64,000 nucleotides of DNA, taken from the NCBI RefSeq assembly GCF_014805625.2, contig NW_023998485.1, positions 283,511 to 347,510 of the forward strand, written 5' to 3'. Source of the stretch: Glossina fuscipes (Eukaryota > Arthropoda > Insecta > Diptera > Glossinidae). This document shows, one piece after another, positions 25,501 through 35,874 of the stretch (its first letter is position 1; the number at the start of each line of letters is the position of its first letter). The translations under genes and the position numbers were made by a program. The notes under the pieces were generated by a model. The model saw only the letters and a program-made list of their open reading frames with translations, had not been told where the DNA came from and did no database searches.

Positions 25501-26111
25501 TAAAAAATCAAGAAAAAAGTTGGATATAAATTTTATTAAAATAATTTCATTACTTTTTACCGTGATCTGCTCAAAGAAGAACGTAGTCAATCGGCAAATA
25601 TCCGAAATATCCGAATATGAGGATATTGCGAATATTACTATATGTTTTTATGAATAATTTTCTATGCTTTTAAGAGAGATCGATTGAGACTGTCGTTAGA
25701 TCTCAGTTACGCGAAAACTTCTATTGTGATATGTATATTCTTTTAATTGTTTACGGTCAAAATTTGTAAAGAAACTTAAGTTAATGTATCTCATGCTTCG
25801 ATAATGAATAAATTTTGCTTTCATGCCATTGGTTAATCATTATGAGTCAATATTGAAACATTTATATGAAACAGTGCGATAGGACCGCAGCACAAATTAG
25901 TTTTCAATACGTGATTATTTTTTGCCTTTTGCTTTTTTGGTCAATGTTCTCTTACGACCTTGATTCGACTTTGGATATTTTATGCAGAACTCGGTCACGG
26001 AAAATCCTGGAGTTGACTTTTTGCGGTTTGATTTTTCTGTTTTTTTAATTGACAATAATTTTTGCTTCGATTTTTTATTTACTTTTGTCTAATTTGGATA
26101 TCTTTTTATAG
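22542..26111 (+). other. probable Ance leader intron
   Basis: This would be a 3.57-kb intron if the leader exon is real. It holds a 24-T homopolymer at about 22778-22801, short ATCGTGAAG/TATATCGT direct repeats at 22945-23010, and one copy of the CT-rich/AGTGATTGG repeat. No coding feature was recognised. Enhancers of Ance would plausibly lie here. Confidence 0.4.
24960..25055 (+). repeat. dispersed CT-rich / AGTGATTGGTC repeat, copy 2
   Basis: A CT-rich run, GTTACACGTACAGGAGAC and TTCCCTTAGTGATTGGTC lie in the same order as at 22060 and 37491. Confidence 0.55.
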
Positions 26112-26134
26112 CTACTGTGAATACCAAAATAAGT

Positions 26135-28395
26135 ATGAAATTGTTGTTGCTGGCCTTCTTAGCCAGTGTAGCGGTAAGTTTGCAATTCCTTCTCACCACT
26201 CAGCTCGTTGTTGTTTCACTTCGTATATAAAAGTTCTGCTCGTTTCTTTTTGTAGCTTTGCTCCGCTGGTATAAAAGAGGAAATAGTAGCTGCTGAATAT
26301 TTGCAGAACCTTAATGCAGAAATAGCTAGACGCACGAATATCGAGACCGAGGCTTCTTGGAACTTTGCTAGCAATATAACCGATGAGAATGAACACAAAA
26401 AGAATGAAATCTCTGCTGAACTAGCGAAATTTATGAAGGAAGTCGCTAAGGATATTGCGAAGTTTGACTGGAATCTTTTTCAATCCGACGATTTGAAACG
26501 TCAGTTTAAAATGTTTTCCAAATTGGGCTACGCTGCTTTGCCTGATGATGACTACGCTGAGTTATTAGACGTTCTTTCTTCAATGGAATCAAATTTTGCC
26601 AAAGTGCGCGTATGTGATTATAAAGATAACAATAAATGTGATATGTCGTTAGATCCAGACGTAGAAGAGATTATTACTAAGAGCCGAGATCCCGAAGAAC
26701 TGAAACATTACTGGTTAGAGTTTTATAATAAAGCTGGAACTCCGACCCGTAAACACTTTGGGAGATATATTGAATTGAATACTAAGGCCGCACAACTAAA
26801 CAGTAAGTTGACGGGGATCGTCTCTTCTGTGTTTATTTTCTTCCCTTCCATTTTTAAATATTTACAAAATGCTTTTCTTTCAGATTTCACTTCTGGTGCT
26901 GAATTGTGGCTAGATGAGTATGAAGATGAGACCTTTGAGCAACAACTGGAGGACATTTTCGAAGATATTAAACCGTTATATCATCAATTGCACGGTTATG
27001 TGCGTTATCGTTTAAACCAACACTATGGTGATGATGTGGTGTCGAGAACCGGACCCATACCAATGCATTTATTGGGTAATATGTGGGCTCAACAGTGGTC
27101 TGATATTGCTGATATAATATCTCCTTTTCCCGAAAAGCCTTTGATTGATGTTACCAGCGAAATGGTCAAACAAGGTTATACGCCTTTGAAAATGTTCGAA
27201 ATGGGTGACGATTTCTTTACATCCATGAATTTAACGAAATTACCAAAGTAAAGACATTTAACACCAAAAATAGAAGTCACAATTTTTAACACATTTCTTT
27301 TTGCAGAGAATTCTGGGAAAAGAGTATTTTGGAAAAGCCTACAGATGGACGCGATTTAATATGTCATGCCAGCGCCTGGGATTTTTATTTAGTGAATGAT
27401 GTTCGCATTAAACAATGTACTCGGGTTACTCAAGATCAATTCTTTACCGTTCACCATGAATTGGGTCATATTCAATATTTTTTGCAATATCAACATCAAC
27501 CATTTGTCTATCGTTCTGGGGCTAATCCTGGTTTCCATGAAGCCGTCGGTGATGTTCTTTCTCTATCGGTATCCACGCCAAAGCACTTGGAACTAGTGGG
27601 TCTGTTAAAAGATTATGTACATGATGAAGAAGCTCGTATCAATCAATTGTTTTTGACTGTAAGTGTTTCCTCGACGATATTTGTTGACATATCTTGAGTT
27701 AACTTTTGTTGTTCGATCAGGCCTTGGATAAGATTGTTTTCTTGCCCTTTGCTTTTACAATGGATAAATATCGTTGGGCCTTGTTCCGTGGTGAAGTGGA
27801 TAAGTCTGAATGGAACTGTGCTTTCTGGAATTTGCGTGAACAATATTCAGGTATTGAACCACCAGTTGTACGAACTGAAAAAGATTTTGACGCTCCTGCT
27901 AAATACCACGTTTCGGCCGATGTGGAATACTTGAGATATTTGGTATCCTTTATCATCCAGTTCCAATTCTATAAGAGCGCCTGCATTAAGGCAGGTCAAT
28001 ACGATCCCAATAATCCTCAAATGCCTCTGGATAACTGCGATATCTATGGTAGTGTGGAGGCAGGAGAAGCGTTTCAGTGAGTTAAATAATTTGGAAAAAA
28101 TGTATTATTAGTTTTCTCAAAGCGCAATCGTTTTACAGTAAAATGCTTTCATTGGGTTCTTCTAAACCATGGCCTGATGCATTAGAAGCTTTTAATGGTG
28201 ACCGCATTATGACGGGTAAAGCAATCGCTGAATATTTTGAACCTTTGCGAGTTTGGCTAGAGGCTGAGAACATCAAGAATAATGTAAACATCGGTTGGGA
28301 CAAGTCTGATAGTAAGTTTTATTATGATTGAGTGCCTTGAAGGGAAGTGTTTATTATTTATTTGTTATTTATACATAGAATGTGTCGCTGCTTAA
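26135..28395 (+). CDS. Ance: angiotensin-converting enzyme Ance
   Basis: This is a complete, secreted single-domain ACE. Coding exons are 26135-26173, 26256-26802, 26884-27247, 27307-27658, 27721-28076, 28139-28311 and 28379-28395. All junctions are GT-AG and in phase (0, 1, 2, 0, 2, 1). They sum to 615 residues, the length I recall for Drosophila Ance, to which the whole chain aligns without obvious gaps. Residues 1 to about 17 form the signal peptide ([13 protein letters not shown], then LCSAG). Active-site motifs are [23 protein letters not shown] and [15 protein letters not shown], with all zinc ligands and substrate-binding Lys, His, Tyr and Arg present. The tiny last exon adds KCVAA. 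Glycosylation sequons such as NIT are present. In flies Ance cleaves C-terminal dipeptides from peptides and acts in metamorphosis and reproduction. A TATA promoter with a leader exon probably lies at 22.45 kb. Confidence 0.95.
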
Positions 28396-28479
28396 GGGTC
28401 CTTTTCTCTGCTACAAATTTGGTATTAATTAAGTTAATATTTCCAATGTATGTGTGTTAGTTATCTTCAGCAGTATTAA

Positions 28480-28485
28480 AATAAA
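28480..28485 (+). terminator. AATAAA polyadenylation signal of Ance
   Basis: AATAAA lies 85 bases after the Ance stop codon. It is the first canonical signal downstream. Confidence 0.6.
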
Positions 28486-29859
28486 AGACAGCTCACTCTT
28501 GTTGAATATAAAGTCTTTCGATTACAGGAGCAAGTTAAAACAACGTCGTGGAATTATGCTTTAGATAATGAGGGTTCTGTCATCTTGAACCTGTATACAC
28601 TTATGGAATCAATTTAAAAACGATGGGCAAAATTATAATAAGAAATATTTCTCGAAGATGATGTTAGCAGAGCTTTATCGTGTATTTAAAGCGTTACCGC
28701 CGAGGCGTATTAATTATTAAATACTTCGCACTATTTTGCTTAACACAATTCCTCCCTTTTCTTCGTCATAATATATCAAAAGGTATAACTTATTGCTTTT
28801 AAAACTTGTACGTTATAGCTGCGCGCCGTTTTCGTCTATCCGCAGTACTTTCTTTCCTACCAACGCAATACGATTCCAAACATTTCTCTTCTTGGCTGAA
28901 AGTTAAAAGTCAAAATTCGTAATATATTTTTCCTGTTCTGAATTTCGTATAGGGACGTAGCGTGCAAAAATTTTTTTTTTTTTACATTTCGAGAAGATCC
29001 TGAAATATAATAAATAAAATAAAACTCTAAAATTGAAAATGCTTTTGGAAAAAGAGATTTTATTTTTTATGGCATTTGCGTTTTGTATATTTTGTATTAA
29101 AAAAATTGATGTGCTTGCCATCACCACTCTTCTCCATATTAATCCTTTATTTATCTTTTCTGTTAAATCAAACAATGAAAGTAAACAATATAAAAGAATG
29201 AATGTAATACTGGTTGGAAATGCAATAAACAGCATCAACTTCGATGACTTGTCATATAACGCTAAATTGAGTGGTTTGGCGCACCATGAGTGGTTTGAAA
29301 GTTTTTATGAATTAAGATTTCGAGTTTAAAGGCATGCTCTCTACGCGACCAGCTCAGCGTGGTGTGGCATGAGCTGCTACAATCGTCTTCGGCTTATAGC
29401 GCAAGAAATTAATGCGTTTAAATCGAGCGTTAGAAGACAAACGGCTTAAATTCATTGGGAGACACGATAAATTGAATTTATAATGTGACAATGCCCGACT
29501 TTATAAATCAGAAGGGAAATTGGCCCGTTCGACTGTCACTTGCCTCGAACACGGGGGCCTGGTTGACGGGCACTCTTGTCCTTAAGTCAAAAAGTCAAAC
29601 TTAAGTTTTTTTTTATTTATTTTTTTTATACGCTTTTATACATGAAATTTAACTAAAGAAACTTATAGTCGAATTCAGTGCATCTTGAGAGAAAATCTTA
29701 TACTAGTTTCTTTAAAAGCTAGTATACAATAAAAAGGAAGATAAAAGGGAGGATAATAAAAACAAAGTAAGTTCAAAAATAACTTAAAAAGTTAAAAACA
29801 ATAATTCATGTATAAATAAATAGAGAGAGAAAAGAAAAAAAAAAGAAAAAAAGCATGTA
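28486..29859. other. intergenic, no gene seen
   Basis: This stretch lies downstream of Ance. A more GC-rich patch at 29330-29600 stands out from the AT-rich background, but I recognise no gene or element in it. The plus and minus frames at 28.9-29.3 kb look like chance. Confidence 0.3.
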
Positions 29860-32800
29860 CACAGCTAGCACAGAAGCACAGGAAGACATCCGGGTTGCAA
29901 GTGAACCCCTAAACCATTGCAAACGTGCGTAAGCTTGGCAACCAACACGTTAACAACGCAATATTATTTTAAATAAAAAATGAAATATTAAGAATGAAAT
30001 GTAAGTTTAAGTGCGACAATCGCGGATATTAAGCAACGTTGCTTTAGTAGACTTTAATGGGTCTGGTATTGAGAATAAGTGATAGACTAATTCAGGTTTC
30101 TGCAAACAACTCTGAACGGTTTAAACAACTTATAATTATATTTACATTGACTAAGCTTAATCAAGATGAAGTGCCTAGAGAAGCGGTTAGGAACATTATA
30201 GCTTATCTGAACAAGTAATGCAGGCGAGTCAATACTACCATTTATTACTTTGATTAAAAAGGACACCCCAAGAACAAATCTACTTTTCTTAAGTGGCGGT
30301 AAGGATAATAGAAGCAACCAGTTTTCATAGAGGGGAAGAGAAGCAATCCCTAAGGCCAAACAACAAGAATTGCTTTTGAACAGATTCAATTGAATTTACA
30401 TAGCACCTATATGAAGGAGACCACACAACAGAGACATACTCAAGCATAGGTCTAACCAAATACATGTACAGCCTTTGAGAAAGAAAGCTTCTTACATTTA
30501 TTTAGATTTAGATTCATAAGATTCATTCATTATTCAAGTCAATTTCAAGCTGATTTGATTGCGATTGTACGGAGAAAGAAGAAAACAGCTTCACATCATC
30601 AGAATACATTAAGATCTCGCTGGATTTAATCGCCGAGGGCAAATCATTAAAGTATAAATTAAATAAGATGGGTCTTAAGTGGCTACCTTGAGGTACGCCA
30701 GACGTCACGGGGAATTGATCCGAGGTAATGAAGTTAAACAAAACCCTAAATGATATATTGTGCAGATAAGAGCTTATCCATTTCACTATATAGAAAAGGA
30801 AGCCAGGGGCTTGGAGTTTAAAGATAAGTAAGTTATGATTAACTAAATTAAATGTCTTGCTTAAATCAGTATATATAAGATCAGTGCGAGAGCCACTAGA
30901 AAAAGTCTTGAAAGCATGACAAGTAAACCTTAAAAAGTTGGTGACCGTATGTCTTCCTTTGCGAAAGCCATGTTGGAGTGGAGAAATATACGATTTGATG
31001 ACAAAAGCCAAATGCTGAGTCACAATTTGCTCGAACAGTTTGCGCAAGACACTCAACTTGACAATGCCTCTGTATTTCTCTACAAGTTGCCTACTTCCAC
31101 TTTTGTGAATAGGAATAAGGAAACAAGCCTTCCAACACAAAGGGAAAGCACCTAAATTCAAGGACTTGTTAAAAATCTTTGAGATAACACCGTATAGCTC
31201 GCCAGCACAGTCGGAATAGTCGAAAGAAGAACGACTTTTCGAACAGTTTTTGAAAAGCTTTTTTTTCCTATTCTTGTAATACATAGTTGTGTTATTAAAC
31301 TACGGGGGACACCTGCTTCAAGGATGGGACTGCTTGATCGGAATGGAGGCGGAAATAGCCTGATTTAATATATTGTAGAACGACGACAGTAAGCTATCAA
31401 TACTTCCAACTGAGAAATCAAGCGCAATATGTTAAAAATATGATTTTAGCATTGAAACATTGATTTTATGGAAATCATAAATCATAACATTTATTTGAAA
31501 AAGTTGAATTTGTAACGTTATAGAAGTTCAACAAACCACCATGCTTGTAATCAAAGGAAATACCCAATGCTGGGTGATAAGGATCCTCAGGTAAACTAAA
31601 AGGAAGACAAATTTCGCTCGAAAGGCGATAAATTCAACGTCGCGAGAAGTGAGAAATTCAATTGAGTACGAGGGGACTGCCACAAATATCGCAGTTAAAA
31701 CACCACTACCACTACGATACAATTGATCACTTCTGAAAATCTGCTCCAACGAATGTAGATCAGGCTATAACCACGTTTCAGTGAAGGCCAAGCAGGAAAT
31801 CTCCGTGCTGACTGAATTTAGGAAAGTAGAACGAATTTTTGAATTTAGGCCCCTAACATTTTGATGAATGAGAGATAATGTTCCTGAAGAAATGTTTAGT
31901 TTTTTGAAGAGGAAAGGGCTACTGCATTAGTATTATGGGGGATAAATTCCTTAATTAAGGATCCAACCGGCCACAATAGTTTAATTAACAACATATTCAC
32001 GTTTTCATTCGGAACTAGAGTTTTAAAAGACGAGATTGCTCTATGCTGAGAAGGAGCCAATTTGAAAATGCTAACAAGCTTTAAATTGACAGGTGGAACT
32101 TTCGTCGCCAGATAATTTTTTATGTTATCCACAGATGTATCAGGTGCCATTCTTGACAGAAATATTGTCTTTGTTCGAGGAACTGCCTTCAAGCAATTGT
32201 CATCTGTACTAGAAGCAGTAGGGTTCACGGATTGGGAGTTTTGAATTGGGAAGAATATAGAAGGGGTAACCACACTTGCACGAGCAGTTTGTGCGACCTG
32301 CCCAGTTTAGCGACCAGCGTTCACACTCGAACTGTCAGAAGGAGAGGACGATTTGCTATTCTCATTATTAGTTTTAGGCGTTGATGGCTGAGCAGATTGA
32401 GTGACGCCAATGCGAGGAGATACCCTTGCCACTTCAGCATAGCTCAAACCAGAAGGACTTCCCGGCTTCTTTGCAACTTTTTTGTTACCGACCGACTCAA
32501 CAATAGCAGAAACGCTAACGTTCTTTGTAGACTTTGAGGAATCGCTGACTTGCACCAACGAATCGCGTTTAGGAAAGCTCAGAGGCAACGCTACGCTACG
32601 AGTTGTAACTTTGCTAGCTGGGGAAGAAGATGAAAGCGCAATATAACGACACTCATCAAACCTAGTCTTAATTGCTTCAAATTTCTTCCACAAGGTGTAA
32701 ATAGACAATCCAAGTCCGGTGAAAACAACAAAAGAAGCTTGTAAAGAGAAAAAAAGAGCAAAAAACAAAAAGATCCCACGTCACAAATTTTCAGCAAATT
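29860..32800 (-). mobile_element. LINE copy 2, internally deleted, with RT
   Basis: This is a non-LTR retrotransposon reading right to left. ORF1 at 32768-31896 has a broken N-terminal part, then the VVTPSIFFPIQN to [19 protein letters not shown] block. The start of the endonuclease domain follows ([12 protein letters not shown], then SCLAFTET) at about 31885-31500. After an internal deletion there is an RT region at 31230-30523 with KAFIP-like [51 protein letters not shown] and the catalytic box as MYSDDV. A TGA after DLNNE and a further deletion before [16 protein letters not shown] interrupt the C-terminal part. The 3' UTR ends near 29860 at GTACATGC plus a T-rich tail. It is CR1/jockey-like, non-functional and nearly identical in its RT half to the inverted copy at 51.5-52.8 kb. 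Confidence 0.85.
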
Positions 32801-32934
32801 AAAGCAAACTTCTCACTTCCGTTCCTAATGTAAATAGAGAGCGAAAGCAAAAAAAAAAAAAACGTAAAGAAAGATTAACAGAAAACTGATTTAACCTTAG
32901 ATTTTGTCATTATGAGTCGAAAATTAATTTGTTG

Positions 32935-33212
32935 TTAACAATTATCGGTTGCCAAGCTTATGCAAGTTTGCGATGGCTTAGGGGTTCACTTGCAATTTGG
33001 TCCTGTATCGGTTGTGGGCGTGGCTCTATGCTAATTGTGTACATGCTTTTTTTTTTTTTTCCTCCTTATTTGTTTTATTGTACTTATACTAAGTTTTATT
33101 ATTAAATAATTTTAAGATTTACTTAAGAGTCAATTGAACTCGACTGCCATTTTGTTTTAGTTGAGTTTCTTGTATAAGTGGAATAAATAAATAAATAAAT
33201 AAATAAATAAAA
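32935..33212 (+). mobile_element. 3' end fragment of the same LINE family, opposite orientation
   Basis: GGTTGCCAAGCTTATGCA followed by GTTTGCGATGG and TGTGTACATGC and a poly-T run matches the 3' UTR of the copies ending near 29.86 kb (minus) and 52.85 kb (plus), here in plus orientation. It ends in an AAAT microsatellite (33182-33212), typical of a LINE 3' tail. It sits about 130 bp from the 5' end of the minus-strand copy, giving a divergent arrangement. Confidence 0.7.
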
Positions 33213-34449
33213 AAACGGGGCCTTTTACCAAGAGCTCTAATTGTTGATTGCACAAAACCGAAATGAATTTTTCACATAAAAGATTAATATAATTCACATA
33301 AGTTAAATTCATACTGTATTGTTGTAAAGTTCTTCATTATTTAGACATGAATGAAGCCAAAAAACTAAGAAATACTAAGAAATTGAAATATTTCTTGCAC
33401 AGAATTAAAACGCGACTACAACACGCACGCAGAGTTGCCGAACTTCAACACAAAAATTGGATCGGTGCCTCAAAAGTTGAGTAGTATTCTCGAGGTGGGA
33501 ATCACAGGTAGCCCGAAAGGTGTGGGAAGCAGTGGCCGGCGAAGGGTGAACGTATGGTCAGCTTTTTACAATAGATGTTCGAATCCTGGAAAACAAACTG
33601 CGGAAACAAATTTATACACCTAGTAACACCATATCAGAAAAAATTAGGAAATTATTATAATTAGAACGCCGTCTACATGTTAAAACCAGCTAATAAACGT
33701 CAACTTTTATTCGCTTCCTTTGGCGTTTTTTATAGAAAGCGTAGCAAACAAGTGGTGAAAAGGGATAGGTCTGTAATAAAGGTAAGTAATTCCAAGAAAC
33801 AACATGGAAGGCTTTTCTCGAGAATGTTTTATTTATATGACAATGGTGTATATTTTCAATGCGTGTTATTAAATTTCGGCAAAATTAGCTCTTAAATCCA
33901 TAATCTCTTTTCTTTGCTAAAGAGCAGAATATTGGAAAACAAGAAAGATACACAAGTTGCTTTAAAACAAGCGACCGGGCCATATTAAGCCATCCGAACA
34001 AAACATAGTTAATCTGACTTTAGTTACGCGCACTTATGTTAGTTGTGATTAAAAGAATAGCGTATTCGGTTTGTGCAGATTTTTCAGCGGCATATGTTGT
34101 TACAACAATAGTTAAAACATTTATGACATTATTTTTCACGCATTATATTCAATGACGTGACACAGAAAAAACAAAAAAAAGGAAAACTGAATTCACGTGA
34201 ACTTAAAAATTTTTACTTAAAATCAATGGGAGAGTTATTTGAACGGTAATCAGCAGCTGTAAAGAATTAAAAGCAAACAAGTAAAAGGTCAATCAATCGA
34301 TTATGCTTATAGGTCTTTTGTTTAATTATATGCTTTTTAGAATGTGTTATGCGTGTTTTCTCCAACTAGTGGCACTCGTGAAAAGTGATTTGATTTCAAC
34401 GGTTTGTAACTTATAGTGTGGTGGCCACGCCACCATATGGTATCAGATA
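33213..34449. other. no gene recognised upstream of the Ance pseudogene
   Basis: If the pseudogene once had signal-peptide and N-terminal exons, they should lie here, but I cannot identify them. A 35-codon segment from the ATG at 33677 ends at a GTAAGT donor (33781) but has no ACE similarity. A B-box-like TGTTCGAATCC at about 33577 lacks a foldable tRNA. Confidence 0.3.
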
Positions 34450-34615
34450 CCGCAAAATGGTATTAGATGACGATCATCAGAAAGTGTACACAAGCCAAGA
34501 AAAGATTTATTCACCAGAAACTGTTGTTGGTTGTAAACTGACCGCATGCTTAGTGTGTCCAAATGCAACAAAGATGATGGCTTGAGAGCGCTCCAATTGG
34601 GAATTTGGCGATGTT
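34450..34615 (+). pseudogene. possible N-terminal exon of the Ance-family pseudogene
   Basis: The frame reads KIYSPETVVGCKLTACLVC, then PNATKMMA, a TGA and ERSNWE. It can be laid against the Ance-3-like exon 4 segment IYNGATICG...AC...[10 protein letters not shown], with a stop where Lys stands in the homologue. The match is short and gapped, so this is tentative. Its position upstream of the clear pseudogene exon at 35014 favours it. Confidence 0.3.
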
Positions 34616-35013
34616 TTAAAGAAAGTAAGTCGATCTTTTCTATCGGTTAGTCATCATGATGGACGTATCATCTCGTAACTGAATAGAAGTAGTTGTCATA
34701 ACTATGGATTGAAAGGAGACAATCTACTTCAAAAAAGGCAAAGACAAAGGCAATTCTATGCGAAGGTAAGGTCATGAAGTCGGATTTTTACGTTACGGAG
34801 GGCATTAGTCTACTAAGTATATTTAAAAGGTAAGGGAATTGTATTGCGCCACGAGTAAATATAATTTTCTTAGTCCTTTTTCTACGTTTTGCTTGTTTTT
34901 AACATTGTTCTATTTGTTTTGCAAACTTTTACAAAAATGCTGTATTATATCTGCTAGTTAAATTAATTTGATATCAACTAAAAGCTATTAAGCAAAACTT
35001 GTCTTCTTTGTAG

Positions 35014-35874
35014 ACTTCTCCAAACCATCGGATTTCTGGAATAGCATTCTAGATGGAGAAAGTAGCACGCTATTAGATTCATTCGAAATGCTGATGCTTG
35101 AATTAAGGCCCTTATGTGAACAGTTTCACGCTTACATAAAAGATCAAACGAGACAAAACTATAGTTCTAGTTTAATATTATTTAAGAAGCCGTATCCACA
35201 ACATTTAGCTGAGGTGTTTATAAGTAATGCATACAAGCCATCTGGGAATGAAAAGTACATGAATTTGCCATATCGGGATCCTGCGTATAACATCAATATC
35301 ACAGAAGGTTTACAGAAAGCGAAAATAACAAGAGCTTTCGAAAATTTTCTTTGCGCCAAAATATTTTTTAAGTCTATGGATTTTCTGAAGTTACAGGAGT
35401 AAGTGAATTGTGTCTTCCAACTTATATACATATATACGCTTATCCATACATAGATATTTGTTAAGGAGCGCACAAACAAAATCGATTACGGAAACTTAAG
35501 AATATTAAGAAATGGTGTGGACAAACTTTGACGAAACCTTAGATAAATTTTTTTCTCTAATTGCTACCTCACCAAAATTGTTAGGTAGTCTACAAATTGC
35601 AGAGAATTCTTACCGAAATAAAAAAACCAGAATTAATAGATTATTTACGGAGGTAAATAAGACATGAGTTTTGAAGTAAAAAGGTAAATTTTCGTTTAAA
35701 ATAGATTTCCATTACTTTCAGGACTTACTTTCCATATTATTCTTCAAGGTCACCGAAGGAAATCATGAAAATTCTATTTGGTAAGATTGCTGGGTTATTA
35801 TAAACCTTTAAATAATTGGTTCTTGGAGTAGAATCATTAAAGTTATAATGAAATTGGTTGGCAGAGAAGCGAAA
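35014..35874 (+). pseudogene. Ance-family pseudogene, active-site segment deleted
   Basis: Four pieces follow the order and intron phases of Ance. (1) 35014-35398 is an open 128-residue exon bounded by phase-1 acceptor and phase-2 donor, as in Ance exon 3. It aligns through LRPLCEQFHAYI, YPQHLAEVF, NINITEGLQKAKI and FFKSMDFLKL. (2) About 35524-35652, TNFDETLDKFF, SLIATSPKLL and TRINRLFTE aligns without gaps to the GFHEAVGD...TPKHL...ARINQLFLT segment and ends at the conserved phase-0 donor. (3) 35722-35784, DLLSILFFK, corresponds to ALDKIVFLP and ends at a TAA. (4) 35790-35874, LLGYYKPLNNWFLE, two stops, then EIGWQRSE, corresponds to the last large exon and ends at the conserved phase-1 GTAAGT. 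The [14 protein letters not shown] region and the [13 protein letters not shown] region are absent, and frames do not connect. LLGYYKPLNNW is closer to paralogue A than to Ance. Confidence 0.8.

Noticed and set aside
30949..31155. 68-codon plus-strand frame, repeated at 51548-51733 minus
   Set aside because: It is the antisense of the LINE RT and repeats only because the element does.
33530..33590. tRNA-like B box TGTTCGAATCC
   Set aside because: No cloverleaf can be formed: acceptor and anticodon stems do not pair. At most it is a SINE remnant.
33677..33781. ATG frame ending at GTAAGT upstream of the Ance pseudogene
   Set aside because: It is Lys/Arg-rich, lacks signal-peptide character and has no ACE similarity, so it was not accepted as the pseudogene's first exon.
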